Numbered from the stretch's first letter, positions 18,347 through 28,404 are shown. The stretch is 64,000 nucleotides of DNA from an uncultured bacterium (GCA_905214715.1 CAJMMT010000002.1:124001-188000), one strand, 5' to 3'. Translations and numbers: made by a program. Notes: generated from the letters alone by a model not told the origin.

Positions 18347-20239
18347 TTACTCGAATTCAATGAGGGGCTGGTCGGTACCTATAACATCGTTCTCGTTTAC
18401 GAGAATACGCTTTACGGTACCTGCGATGTCAGAAGCCAGGTCGTTTTCCATCTTCATGGCTTCGTAAACGATGACATTCTGGCCTGCCTTTACCTGATCT
18501 CCGGGTTTAACGAGAATTTCCATGATGGTACCTCCCATCGGAGCTTTCAGTACCGGACCGGTGATAGCCGGGCCTTTCGGTTCTTCCTTGGCCGGGACAG
18601 CCTTCGGAGCTGCGGCTTCCTCTTTTGCCCCCTTGGCCTCGAACTCTGCCTTGCGGCGGTTCTTCAGGAAGCCGGTGGCAACGGCGGGAAGAAGCTCGAG
18701 AAGCAGGAACTCTTCATCGTTCTGGGCCAGTTTCACACCACCGAACTCAGGCAGTTCAGGATTAGCCGGTTCGCGGAAGTTGCTTACATCATAAGGACGC
18801 TCTTCGGGCGAACCTGTAATCTTAGCACGGAATGCCGGATCAACGGGTACCGGAGTCTTGCCATATTCGCCCTTCACAAGAGCTATGAACTGATTGTTCT
18901 TGTTAGAGTAATCAGGTGCTCCTTTACGACGGTCAAGAGCCACGGCCACGGCCTGAGAACCTACGATCTGGCTGGTAGGAGTTACCAGAGGAACCAGACC
19001 TGCATCGCGACGTACCTTCGGGATCAGAGCCATAGCTTCGTCAAGAACATCCTCGGCTTTGAGCTGGCGCAGGTTTGCGACCATGTTGGAGTACATACCG
19101 CCCGGCACCTCCGCATTCTTGACGAGCTCGTTCGGTTTCGGGAAACCGAAATAAGCCTCGATCTTGTGGCAGGCATCCAAAAGTTCAACCTCGTTGTCTT
19201 CGCCGGCTGCCTTGATAGCGCGGTCGAACTCGGCATCGATATCCTTCGGCATTTTTGCATAATACTCATCGAAGTCATTGGGCCATTTGTCCTTGTTCAG
19301 GTCAAAATCGGCCAATGCCTTGCGGGCATTTTTCAGTTCGGCACGTATCTTGGCTACCGCATCCATGTTTACGTCAAGTTTGATGCCGAGTTTCTGACAG
19401 AATATCCATACCAGCTCGATAGCGGGTGCGGCAGAACCGCCTCCGAACCACCATATGTTGGTATCGACTATATCCACACCCTTGATAATGGCTGTCAATA
19501 CCGCTGCAAGACCATAACCGGGCGTACAGTGGGTATGGAAGTCAACCGGCACCTTCAGGGCTTGTTTCAGCTTAGGCATAAGCGAGAAGATACGGGAAGG
19601 ATTTACAAGACCTGCCATATCTTTCAGAGTTACCATCTGAGCGCCTATACGCTCCATCTCGCGGGCTTTATTCACGAAATAGTCATCGGTAAAGATCTTT
19701 TCAGCAGCTGCCGGTTCGGAATCGGCGCCCCCGAAGAGACGGGAGAAGAAACCTTTCTTCTTGGCGGGAGCTTTGGGTTCCTCCTTCGGGTCTACTGTAT
19801 AGCAGACCGCTGCATCGGGGATACCGCCCAGCTCGTTGATCATGCGTATGGACTCCTTGATATTGTCTATGTCGTTAAGAGCGTCGAAAATACGCATAAC
19901 GTTAAGACCATTCTTGATAGCCTCTTTATAGAAACCTTCAAGCACATAGTCGGGATAAGGGACGTACCCGAAAAGGTTACGGCCACGGGAAAGTGCCGAA
20001 AGCAACGAGATACCCTTCATTGCCTTGGAGCAGGCACGAAGACGGTCCCACGGGCTTTCTCCCAGGTAACGCATTACTGAGTCAGGAACCGCACCACCCC
20101 ATACTTCCATTATATAGAAGCGGGCATCGCGGTACAAGGGAAGCAGTTTGTCTATATTCTCCTGCTTCATTCGTGTGGCAAAAAGCGACTGCTGCCCATC
20201 GCGCAGAGTCAAATCTCTAATTTTCAGCACTTTTTCCAT
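18347..20239 (-). CDS. Biotin-dependent carboxyltransferase (PycB/OadA-type) with C-terminal biotin domain
   Basis: A 630-residue enzyme. Residues 1-300 form the carboxyltransferase barrel with IRDLTLRDGQQS at 7-18, the carboxylated lysine K206 in LKDMAG and the metal ligands in FHTHCTPG. Residues 300-480 are the conserved PYC/OADA domain. After a linker rich in A, P, K and E comes a biotinyl domain with EAMKMEND (biotin on K596). It moves carboxyl groups between biotin and pyruvate/oxaloacetate (pyruvate carboxylase subunit B or oxaloacetate decarboxylase alpha) or on methylmalonyl-CoA. No biotin carboxylase or decarboxylase beta gene is adjacent, so the direction is not settled. A charged, proline-rich insert sits in the barrel at 150-183. 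Confidence 0.92.
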   Translation of the reverse strand: MEKVLKIRDLTLRDGQQSLFATRMKQENIDKLLPLYRDARFYIMEVWGGAVPDSVMRYLGESPWDRLRACSKAMKGISLLSALSRGRNLFGYVPYPDYVLEGFYKEAIKNGLNVMRIFDALNDIDNIKESIRMINELGGIPDAAVCYTVDPKEEPKAPAKKKGFFSRLFGGADSEPAAAEKIFTDDYFVNKAREMERIGAQMVTLKDMAGLVNPSRIFSLMPKLKQALKVPVDFHTHCTPGYGLAAVLTAIIKGVDIVDTNIWWFGGGSAAPAIELVWIFCQKLGIKLDVNMDAVAKIRAELKNARKALADFDLNKDKWPNDFDEYYAKMPKDIDAEFDRAIKAAGEDNEVELLDACHKIEAYFGFPKPNELVKNAEVPGGMYSNMVANLRQLKAEDVLDEAMALIPKVRRDAGLVPLVTPTSQIVGSQAVAVALDRRKGAPDYSNKNNQFIALVKGEYGKTPVPVDPAFRAKITGSPEERPYDVSNFREPANPELPEFGGVKLAQNDEEFLLLELLPAVATGFLKNRRKAEFEAKGAKEEAAAPKAVPAKEEPKGPAITGPVLKAPMGGTIMEILVKPGDQVKAGQNVIVYEAMKMENDLASDIAGTVKRILVNENDVIGTDQPLIEFE

Positions 20240-20455
20240 AGTGTCGATAGTATTGATTTGGTTAGATTAAGTTCATGTAGTGATCACGACGATACTTGTT
20301 AGCCGTAATCCTCGCTCTCCGGAATAGCCGTCATTGGCATACTGTTCGTACAAATGCCGAAGCCGACACTCCTCAAGCCAGTTTTGATTTCGTAAAGTTA
20401 ACTAATTATTTCTATTCACAGTCATAATATTCAGACAATCTCAATTAAATTTTTA

Positions 20456-20463
20456 TATTTTTG
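20456..20463 (+). promoter_or_regulatory. -7 promoter element for the AlbA_2/WYL gene
   Basis: TATTTTTG matches TAnnTTTG, 20 bases before the ATG at 20484, giving a very short leader. No clear -33 TTTG. The 244-base gap between the divergent carboxyltransferase and this gene otherwise shows nothing distinct. Confidence 0.5.
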
Positions 20464-20483
20464 CAACATGCTTGTAAATTTAT

Positions 20484-23408
20484 ATGATTATGTTCAAAAA
20501 ACAACCTGACGCTATCCCCCTTTGGTTGAATCTGAAAAAGGAATATATCGATGACAATTTCGACCAATTGCTATCCTACATCATTAAATCAAGAGGAGAC
20601 GGCACACGCGATTCTTTCTATAATACCACGGTTTCACTCCTGAATGCAAGGGTAAAAGATATGCTTCATGAAATATCGGATGCTCCGGTTTATCAGGAAA
20701 CGCCCGCTCATGACCGGATTGTATTCAATATAAGATTATTGAGTCTCGCCCTCCATACCGCAATCGACATAAACCCGGGAAACAGGACTACAGACGACAT
20801 TCCTGACCATATTGAAATTTTTATCGCATTGTTGCTCGAACTCGACATGCTGCATCCAAAATCATCTTCCGGACTTGTCGATCTTGCTACAAAAGCAATG
20901 ATACATAAATCGATTATATCACCGGGATTCACGCTTCAGAAGATTGTAGATTTTCAACCTGAAATATTCATTTACCATATTATAAACTATTCCCGTTTCG
21001 GAGAGGTGATATCTCACTCCAGAATGCTTGAAGGCAACGGACGCGCCTGGCTCAACGCCGAAGGACTGATGCTGACGGCCACCGGAGAATCGGCAAATTT
21101 TGAACAATCGGCTACTCTCGGCCGTAGTCTCGATACCGGATGCCGCTCATGTCTGGCAACAATGTCCGCCGACAAACTAAAACTCAGCGATGCCGACAAC
21201 ATTGTTGCTATGGCAGAATTCCTATCGGACTTCAATGCCATGCAACGAAGACCGCTGAAACAATCTTCCGTAAAACGGAAACTAAAATTCGAAGCCGGCG
21301 ACAAGACTTCGGTCAGGATAACAGGAACGCTTCCTGAACCGGAAGGTACATTATTTGTAGAAACCGACGACCCGGCTTACGAACGACTGCAAGGACGCAT
21401 AGTTTTTGAGAAACCTACCCTGGCTTTCTATTATACAAATTGCTTCTACAAATATCTCGCCGCCGGCGACCGTCTGCCGGTAACGGTTATCGATCCGGTC
21501 AAAGGACTGTTCTCCTTCGAAAAAGAGTTTATCAGATTCCAGGTGGAAGACACCCGCTCGCAATACGGCACCGACGAACCTTTCTACGCAAAGCTGCAAC
21601 AGACCACAGAACGATATTTCAACTGGCTGAACGATCGCGGGGTATGGATTGTTACTCCGGCCGATCCCAATTACCGCAGAGGCGACATTGCCAGATTACA
21701 GGTCGACATGTATTGCTATGGCGAGTTTTATGGAAGGATAAACGCTCATATCGTAGACAACGAAGAGCCTGAAATGGAATTTATCGACCACGAGGTACGC
21801 TCCGATTGCGTTAAGGAATTCTCGGAAAGCACCCCTCCGGTATCAACGGAAAACTCCTCCGGAATTACGCCCGGCAGTCTTAATCCGACCCTCCTGAAAC
21901 TTACCGGACGATTCTTCTATCTGCACCAATGGACCCTTTTCAGCCCTGCCGAACGTTTCCGTTTCCTTGCAAACGCCATGGCTATGGCCGTTTTCCTCGG
22001 CGATGATCTTACTCAATCTTATCTCTCATTTACAATGTCATATCTCAGGGCACTGGTAAGATTCGCAGCCGATGAATCACTCGGAGACATCACTCTCGAT
22101 CCTGACTCCAGATTTGCCGATTCCGAGCCGGTTCGTCTGCGTATGGCGATTGTAGATATTCTGCGGGAATATGGAAACGCCGACTACTCACCGAAACTCG
22201 CAAAATATATTACGGATAATGCCGACAACATGCCGCTTGCATCGAAGTTAGCCCGTATGGTACAGGCTTCCAACTCAATCCGGGGTACACTCACCCCTTC
22301 GGCCGACAGCGTGATTAAGCGCGAGATAATCCGATCGCTATCCATCGAGACCGAAGAAAAAGCTGAGCTCGAAGCCGAGAGCCGCATATACCTCGGAAGC
22401 GAAGGCCAGACTGTCGAGTTCAAGACCTCTATCGTTTTTCCTCCGGACAACGACATGCAGCCCAATCAGCACCTGCAGACGCAGAATGTGTTCCGGGCTG
22501 TTTGCGCCTTTTTAAACTCGATGGTTGGAGGCACATTATATATCGGAGTGGACGATTTCGGATATGTTACAGGACTGGACGCCGATTTCAGATTCCTCTC
22601 CTGTCAGACCTTCGATGCATACGCGAGATACCATATACAGGATCCTCTGATCCATGCCTTCGGCCTTGATGTGATGACATATATACATATCGATTCGGCA
22701 TACGACGACCGTGTCGCCGTCATACGTGTCGAGCCGCATCCCTACCGTGTCGTGGAACTCGACAATGTCGCATATCTGAGAGTAGACCGCGAAAGCCGCG
22801 AGATGCCCGACAAGGTACGACGGGAAATGGCCATGAAGAAACTTACAGCCGACAATAACCGGGTGGCAATTATCCTGCAATTGCAGCACGCCGAGTTCAA
22901 AAGGAAAAGAGCGATATTAAAGGGATACGCATCTATCGGCTGCGGCACTGTAGCCGACAGACTCGTGGAACCTTATAAAGTACTTCCTCAGCATGGCATT
23001 ATGCTCGGATTCGACTGCGACGCTCATGAGAGCAAGGTGTTCAGTCTGTCGCGCATAGGGCATGTGGAGATTACCGACGAGCCCTGGCGTTTTCCCTCTT
23101 CACACATAGATTTCGATGTAGATGCGTTCCATGCTACCGGGCCGAAACCTATACAGGTATCGCTTGAACTCGACTTGATGGCGAAAAACCTGCTTGTAGA
23201 AGAATTTCCTCTAACAAAAAACGACATTTCACCTTGTCGTGGCGACGACAATCTGTGGTATTACAATGCCGAACTGAGGTCTGTGGAGGGGCTGGCCCGC
23301 TTCTATCTCGGACTGGCGCCTCACATAAAGATAACCGATGCGCCGGAACTCGTGGAATATCTGAAAAATTTCGTAGGTCGGAACCTCTCGTCATTCATTC
23401 CCCGTTGA
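20484..23408 (+). CDS. Large AlbA_2 (Schlafen-like) plus WYL domain protein, function unknown
   Basis: A 974-residue soluble protein. About 270 N-terminal residues are helical and unlike anything I recognise. Residues about 270-345 look like a small beta-barrel (KTSVRITGTLPEPEGTLFVE, AAGDRLPVTVIDPVKGLFSF). Another helical part follows. Residues about 635-765 match AlbA_2/Schlafen: EGQTVEFKTS at 640-649, then FRAVCAFLNSMVGGTLYIGV and a DDFGYVTGLD turn. Residues about 795-970 have WYL features: RAILKGYASIGCG, RLVEPYKVLPQHGIMLGF, FSLSRIGHVEI and a C-terminal cap. AlbA_2 domains bind or cut nucleic acid; WYL domains sense ligands or nucleic acid ends and regulate. Role here is not known. It is a single gene with its own promoter. 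Confidence 0.75.
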   Translation: MIMFKKQPDAIPLWLNLKKEYIDDNFDQLLSYIIKSRGDGTRDSFYNTTVSLLNARVKDMLHEISDAPVYQETPAHDRIVFNIRLLSLALHTAIDINPGNRTTDDIPDHIEIFIALLLELDMLHPKSSSGLVDLATKAMIHKSIISPGFTLQKIVDFQPEIFIYHIINYSRFGEVISHSRMLEGNGRAWLNAEGLMLTATGESANFEQSATLGRSLDTGCRSCLATMSADKLKLSDADNIVAMAEFLSDFNAMQRRPLKQSSVKRKLKFEAGDKTSVRITGTLPEPEGTLFVETDDPAYERLQGRIVFEKPTLAFYYTNCFYKYLAAGDRLPVTVIDPVKGLFSFEKEFIRFQVEDTRSQYGTDEPFYAKLQQTTERYFNWLNDRGVWIVTPADPNYRRGDIARLQVDMYCYGEFYGRINAHIVDNEEPEMEFIDHEVRSDCVKEFSESTPPVSTENSSGITPGSLNPTLLKLTGRFFYLHQWTLFSPAERFRFLANAMAMAVFLGDDLTQSYLSFTMSYLRALVRFAADESLGDITLDPDSRFADSEPVRLRMAIVDILREYGNADYSPKLAKYITDNADNMPLASKLARMVQASNSIRGTLTPSADSVIKREIIRSLSIETEEKAELEAESRIYLGSEGQTVEFKTSIVFPPDNDMQPNQHLQTQNVFRAVCAFLNSMVGGTLYIGVDDFGYVTGLDADFRFLSCQTFDAYARYHIQDPLIHAFGLDVMTYIHIDSAYDDRVAVIRVEPHPYRVVELDNVAYLRVDRESREMPDKVRREMAMKKLTADNNRVAIILQLQHAEFKRKRAILKGYASIGCGTVADRLVEPYKVLPQHGIMLGFDCDAHESKVFSLSRIGHVEITDEPWRFPSSHIDFDVDAFHATGPKPIQVSLELDLMAKNLLVEEFPLTKNDISPCRGDDNLWYYNAELRSVEGLARFYLGLAPHIKITDAPELVEYLKNFVGRNLSSFIPR

Positions 23409-23442
23409 CTTCTCAAACACATAATATCATAGAGTATAAAAT

Positions 23443-23470
23443 AAAAATGACACCCGAAGGTGTCATTTTT
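23443..23470. terminator. Terminator shared by converging genes
   Basis: AAAAATGACACC at 23443-23454 and its exact inverse at 23459-23470 around a CGAA loop, with A-rich and T-rich flanks. It separates the AlbA_2/WYL gene (plus) from the PBP1A gene (minus). Confidence 0.9.
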
Positions 23471-23504
23471 TATTTGACAAAGCAGACACAGCTGCTACAT
23501 AAGA

Positions 23505-25979
23505 TCAATCGAATACTCCTTCTACTGTCTCGCTAACACTTTCATCGACAGCCGGAGTGGCATAACTCTCACCGGCGCAGGGAGAGAATCCTTCCGGAAA
23601 CTCGAAGCGGGTATCCTGGCGATATGGCAGTTTTCTGTCAGCATATACTTTCTGCATGTAGATACCGTAAATGGGAAGCGCGGCACGGGCTCCCTGGCCG
23701 AGTGCCATCGAGTTGAAGTGGATATAACGTTCTTCGCCGCCTACCCACACACCGGTTACCAGATCGGGAGTAAAACCTATGAACCAGGTATCGGAATTTG
23801 AGTTGGTTGTTCCGGTCTTACCTCCCATCTGCGCCGAAATTCCATAGCGGGAACGCAATGAGGCCGCAGTACCGCTGTCTACGACGTTGAGCAATATCGA
23901 CAATATCTTGTAATATGCATCTTCCGATGTAACTTCTGTACGGTGAGGTGCGACGTTATACAATACATTGCCCTGATTGTCTTCTATCCTGGTTACAAAT
24001 ACAGGGTCTACCCTGATCCCTTTATTGGAGAATGCCGAGAAGGCACCTACCATTTCCCGTATTGGAACGTCTACCGTGCCGAGACATAATGGAAGCGTGG
24101 GTTCTATCCATCCGGTTATACCGAACATTCTCATCTTGTTGGCCAGATTTACAGGCTTAAGTTCGTTGGTAAGGCGCGCCGATATCCAGTTGTTCGAGTT
24201 GGTTAGAGCCCAACGTAAATCTACCATCTCGCCTACGCGGGACGATCCGCTGTTACGTGGAGACCAATTGCCGAACGTTGGCTGTGTATTCAGGAATTGC
24301 GAGCAGGGTGTGAAATCCTGTTCCATAGCCAGGGTATAAAGGAAAGGCTTGGCCGTCGATCCGATCTGGCGTTTCCCTCGCGACACCATGTCATATTGGA
24401 AATAGGTGAAGTCAGGCCCCCCTACGTATGCCTTCACATTGCCGGTCTTCGGGTCCATGCTCATCATGCCCGTGCGCAATATACTCTTCATATATAGGAG
24501 TGAGTCAAGCGGAGACATGCGTACGCTCTTCGTACCCGGTATCACCTTGGAGCCTCCGCTCTTCGTATTTTTTACATACGCGAATATCTCCATGTCGTAG
24601 GGCTGATGGAAACTGGCCTCTATCTCATCTTCACTATGTCCGGCAAGTTTCATCACGCGCCAACGCTCGGTCTGTTTCATCGCGTTCTTTATAAGACGCC
24701 TTACACCGGATGCCGAAAGTTCCTGGGAATTGGTAGTATATGGTCCGAGACTCGATCCCTTTTTCTCACTGAAAAAAGCCGGCTGAAGTGTGCCCCCTAA
24801 ATAGTCCCATACCGCCTCTTCGGCAAATTCCTGCATCTTGACATCTATTGTGGAATATATGCGCAGGCCGTCGGTATACAGATTATACAGAGATCCGTCC
24901 GGCTTGGGATTCTTCTCTATCCAGCCATACAGCGGGTTTTCTTCCCATTGTGTGGAGTCGGTATTATAGTTGCCGAGTGCTATATGATAAGCCGACAAGG
25001 ATCCATAGTCGCTCCGGCTCGGACGTTTGGGACGCTTGGCAGTCATCAGGTGGCGTATCTCCTCGCGAAGGTAAGGAGCGCCTCCCTCCCGATGGTCTAC
25101 CCTGTGGTATGAAAGACCCAAAGGAAGCTGCTTCAGGGAATCGGCTTCCTCATAGGTAATCTTGCCCGCCTTGGCCATCTGGTCAAGAACAACATTACGG
25201 CGGTTGCGCGTGCGCTCTTCATGACGCAGAGGATTGAAATAACTCGGGTTCTTGAGCATTCCTATCAGCATCGCAGCCTCCTCGCATTTCAGATCTCCGG
25301 GCTCCTTGCCGAAATATACATTAGCTGCCGTCTTGATTCCTACGGCATTGTTAAGGAAATCAAAACGGTTCAGATACATGTTTATTATCTCGTCTTTAGT
25401 ATAGAAGCGCTCCAGTTTTATGGCGATCATCCACTCGATAGGCTTCTGCATAGCTCGCCGTAAAATGTTGGAACTCGGCCGCGAATAAAGCTGTTTGGCC
25501 AACTGCTGGGTTATGGTTGAGGCTCCACCGGAAGATTTGTCGCCCAACAGAACGGTCTTTACAGCAGTGCGTCCCAAAGCCATGAAGTCGATTCCTGAAT
25601 GGGACTCGAATCTAACATCCTCGGTCGCTATGAGGGCATCTATGACATACGGAGAAACGGCATCGTAGTCGGTATAGACACGATTGCCCGCACCCCAAAA
25701 ATAACGCCCTAATTCCGTGGTACCGTCTGAGGCATATACCACCGAGGCAAGTTTATCGTGCGGATCCTCGAGTTCTTCGATAGGCGGCATATAACCTATT
25801 ACCCCGTTGTATATCAGCAACAGGAACAGGGCTATCACTCCGCCTAAACTTAGGAATATGGTCCATAGCCACTTTATATACCGACGATTGCGTTCATCAC
25901 GTCGCACGACGGCATCAAGCAGCTCCTGACCCGGCTGTTCCGCTATCCCTTTCTGTTTTTTACTGAAAAAAAGATTCAT
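23505..25979 (-). CDS. Penicillin-binding protein 1A (class A, glycosyltransferase plus transpeptidase)
   Basis: An 824-residue cell-wall synthase. One membrane anchor (about 37-60) is followed by the GT51 glycosyltransferase with catalytic E120 in ATEDVRFESHSGID and the helper motif GGASTITQQLAKQLYSR at 151-167. The transpeptidase has the nucleophile S541 (GSTAKPF), the SNN triad at 595-597 and KTGTT at 721-725. It polymerises lipid II and cross-links peptidoglycan in the periplasm. It lies 76 bases after nadD on the same strand and may be cotranscribed with nadD-gmk-yicC. Confidence 0.95.
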   Translation of the reverse strand: MNLFFSKKQKGIAEQPGQELLDAVVRRDERNRRYIKWLWTIFLSLGGVIALFLLLIYNGVIGYMPPIEELEDPHDKLASVVYASDGTTELGRYFWGAGNRVYTDYDAVSPYVIDALIATEDVRFESHSGIDFMALGRTAVKTVLLGDKSSGGASTITQQLAKQLYSRPSSNILRRAMQKPIEWMIAIKLERFYTKDEIINMYLNRFDFLNNAVGIKTAANVYFGKEPGDLKCEEAAMLIGMLKNPSYFNPLRHEERTRNRRNVVLDQMAKAGKITYEEADSLKQLPLGLSYHRVDHREGGAPYLREEIRHLMTAKRPKRPSRSDYGSLSAYHIALGNYNTDSTQWEENPLYGWIEKNPKPDGSLYNLYTDGLRIYSTIDVKMQEFAEEAVWDYLGGTLQPAFFSEKKGSSLGPYTTNSQELSASGVRRLIKNAMKQTERWRVMKLAGHSEDEIEASFHQPYDMEIFAYVKNTKSGGSKVIPGTKSVRMSPLDSLLYMKSILRTGMMSMDPKTGNVKAYVGGPDFTYFQYDMVSRGKRQIGSTAKPFLYTLAMEQDFTPCSQFLNTQPTFGNWSPRNSGSSRVGEMVDLRWALTNSNNWISARLTNELKPVNLANKMRMFGITGWIEPTLPLCLGTVDVPIREMVGAFSAFSNKGIRVDPVFVTRIEDNQGNVLYNVAPHRTEVTSEDAYYKILSILLNVVDSGTAASLRSRYGISAQMGGKTGTTNSNSDTWFIGFTPDLVTGVWVGGEERYIHFNSMALGQGARAALPIYGIYMQKVYADRKLPYRQDTRFEFPEGFSPCAGESYATPAVDESVSETVEGVFD

Positions 25980-26055
25980 ATATCTTCCAATTCTTAGAGA
26001 ATATTTGTCTGGATGTCTACATGGCCGGTCTCTCCGATCAATCAGATTGTTCCGA

Positions 26056-26679
26056 TCAATCTACCCCTGAATATAGTCTGTGTTCCGAAATATAGCGTTC
26101 TACTGTCTCGGGCACAAGAAAACGGATACTCTCGCCTCTCGCCACAGATTCCCTTATATATGTCGACGATATCAATGCCATAGGAATGTCATGAAGCATC
26201 TCCACCCTCTCTTCCCAATCCGGAGGCATTTCTTCCAATGGCCGGAAACCGTCGGGTATCGGCATATCGGGCCGTGGATAGATTATCAGGCCGAACTGCG
26301 ACAGAATTACCTCCGGGTCTCTCCATCGTCCAAACAGCAGCCAATTGTCGCTACCCGTCAGCAGACGATATTCATTCTCTGGCCACCGCTTCTTAAGCGC
26401 CCGGAGAGTGGCCGCCGTATAGGAAGGCCGGGGCAATCCGAATTCAAAATCTGAGGCCACCAATCCTGCGGTATCATTGCAGGCAGCACGCACCATAGCC
26501 AACCGGTCTTCCTCAGGAGAGAGGCGGTTCTCTCTTTTCAAAGGATTCTGCGGTGAGACCATAATCCACACTTCATCGGCCACCCCCTCCCTTATCACTG
26601 ATGACGCAACCATGCAATGTCCTATATGCACAGGATCGAAAGTGCCTCCGAAAACGGCTATTTTTTTCCCTTTGCCCAT
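26056..26679 (-). CDS. nadD: Nicotinate-nucleotide adenylyltransferase
   Basis: A 207-residue nucleotidyltransferase that makes nicotinate adenine dinucleotide from NaMN and ATP in NAD synthesis. The N-terminus has the GGTFDPVHIGH motif at about 10-20, and the C-terminal part has ALISSTYIRES, the ISSTxIR motif. It starts 20 bases after gmk ends. The order yicC-gmk-nadD is common in Bacteroidales. Confidence 0.95.
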   Translation of the reverse strand: MGKGKKIAVFGGTFDPVHIGHCMVASSVIREGVADEVWIMVSPQNPLKRENRLSPEEDRLAMVRAACNDTAGLVASDFEFGLPRPSYTAATLRALKKRWPENEYRLLTGSDNWLLFGRWRDPEVILSQFGLIIYPRPDMPIPDGFRPLEEMPPDWEERVEMLHDIPMALISSTYIRESVARGESIRFLVPETVERYISEHRLYSGVD

Positions 26680-26699
26680 AGTCTCCGCACGGTAAGCTC

Positions 26700-27284
26700 T
26701 TACCGGTTTGAATCCATTATTATCGCGGCGACCTCTTCCAAAGCCTTTTCAAGGTTGTCGTTCACCACTTCATAATCGAACTTGGGTGCGAATCCGAGTT
26801 CGAAATCAGCCTTTGCCAGACGTTTCACTATCTGCTCCTCCGAATCCGTGGCCCGAGAGCGCAAACGGCGCTCAAGCTCCTCACGAGATGGCGGCAACAG
26901 GAAGATGGATACAGCCCGGTCTCCGAATTTATGTTTCAGATTCACTCCACCCTTCACATCTATATCCATTATCATGTTTTTGCCTTCGGTCTTGGTTATC
27001 CGCTCTATCTCGGAAAGCAACGTGCCGTAACAGCATCCGGGGTATACCTCTTCCCATTCGGCAAACTCGCCTTGCCGTACCTTTTCAGCAAACTCGTCCG
27101 GAGTCAGGAAATAATACTCCACCCCATTGCGTTCTTCCCCACGCGGTGCCCGCGATGTGGCCGATATTGAAAAACCGAGCCTAAGTCCCGGGCGTTCGAG
27201 CAGAGCCTTGATTACTGTAGATTTTCCGCATCCCGAGGGGGCCGACAATATGATTATTTTTCCGTCGCTGCACTTCTCTTCCAT
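26700..27284 (-). CDS. gmk: Guanylate kinase
   Basis: A 194-residue kinase that phosphorylates GMP to GDP. P-loop APSGCGKST near residue 15, GMP-site residues in SATSRAPRGEERNGVEYYF and EWEEVYPGCCYGT. Usual length for bacterial Gmk. It begins 4 bases after the yicC gene stop. Confidence 0.97.
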   Translation of the reverse strand: MEEKCSDGKIIILSAPSGCGKSTVIKALLERPGLRLGFSISATSRAPRGEERNGVEYYFLTPDEFAEKVRQGEFAEWEEVYPGCCYGTLLSEIERITKTEGKNMIMDIDVKGGVNLKHKFGDRAVSIFLLPPSREELERRLRSRATDSEEQIVKRLAKADFELGFAPKFDYEVVNDNLEKALEEVAAIIMDSNR

Positions 27285-27288
27285 AATA

Positions 27289-28179
27289 TCACAGTACGTT
27301 AAGCACCTGTTCCTTTATTTGCTCCAAAACATCTTTCATGCGGACTACTGTCTGCTGCATACCCGCATGATTGGACTTGGACCCGAGGGTGTTTATCTCC
27401 CGTCCCATTTCCTGGGCTATGAATCCAAGTTTCTTTCCCTGTCCCGAAGGCAATCTGTCGCCATCGGGCGCTCCCAATGTATCCAGGAAATAACTCAGAT
27501 GACTGCGAAGCCTTGTTTTCTCTTCGGTTACGTCAAGTTTCTCTATATACAGAATCATCTCTTGCTCCAGACGGCCGCGGTCATACTCTATGGTATCGAG
27601 GCGGGCGAGATGTTCTTCAAGACGCAGCCTGATTTTCGGCACCCTCTCCTGCTCCATAGGCTCGATCTCTTCCAGTAGGTCGCCGATCTCCTTGATTTTC
27701 TCCACGAAGAAAGAATAAAGTTTCTTTCCCTCCGCGATTCTGAAAGAAGTAAGCGCGCCTATGGCTTCGCCTACGGCTCCATAACAAAGATCGATATCCG
27801 CTTCGGTAAGCTCGCGATGACTGCTTTTCACTGCTTCAGGCATACGGAGAAGCAACGACCACCAATCATTCGGAGGCGCGATGCCGAGCTTTTCCGAAGC
27901 CTGCAATATTTCCTGACGATACCGGCACATCACCTCGCTGTCTACGACCGACGCAGACTCGGGACCTATCTCTTCGGCAGTAAGCGACAGTTCAACTTTC
28001 CCTCGCTCCAGATCACGCGCCATAAGATTGCGCAACGGAGCCTCCAGTTCCCGCATCGCCGAGGGAACACGCATCATCAGATCAAGCTGCTTAGAATTTA
28101 GCGATTTGACCTCTACTGTAATCTTCATGAGTTCCGACTGCGCTACACCGCGTCCGAAACCTGTCATCGAAAGTATCAT
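27289..28179 (-). CDS. YicC/YloC-family endoribonuclease
   Basis: A 296-residue protein with the family's N-terminal MTGFGRG and VEVKSLNSKQLDLMMRVP, and the C-terminal domain ending with REINTLGSKSNHAGMQQTVVRMKDVLEQIKEQ. The family is known as a hexameric RNase in E. coli and B. subtilis. First gene of the yicC-gmk-nadD set. A possible minus-strand -7 (TATTTTTG) lies at 28303-28310. Confidence 0.93.
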   Translation of the reverse strand: MILSMTGFGRGVAQSELMKITVEVKSLNSKQLDLMMRVPSAMRELEAPLRNLMARDLERGKVELSLTAEEIGPESASVVDSEVMCRYRQEILQASEKLGIAPPNDWWSLLLRMPEAVKSSHRELTEADIDLCYGAVGEAIGALTSFRIAEGKKLYSFFVEKIKEIGDLLEEIEPMEQERVPKIRLRLEEHLARLDTIEYDRGRLEQEMILYIEKLDVTEEKTRLRSHLSYFLDTLGAPDGDRLPSGQGKKLGFIAQEMGREINTLGSKSNHAGMQQTVVRMKDVLEQIKEQVLNVL

Positions 28180-28404
28180 ACCTCTTCTTAGAGTCTGTTT
28201 AGGTGATTCATTTCATGATTCTCCCTACCACCTTATCCCGATACACCGCGCAATATTGACCCGGGTGGTGATACCCGGACATGTATGCGGCGAACCTTCA
28301 TGCAAAAATAGTGAAATAAAGTCAAACTTCAGCTACCTATAGCAACCATAGACACGCTGAAGACGTTTTTTTATCGGGGATTTTTATTTTTTATGGTTTT
28401 TGAG

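Noticed and set aside
18308..20080. A 590-codon plus-strand open frame over the carboxyltransferase gene
   Set aside because: Antisense shadow caused by codon bias; no motif, and the minus strand encodes an enzyme with intact active-site residues.
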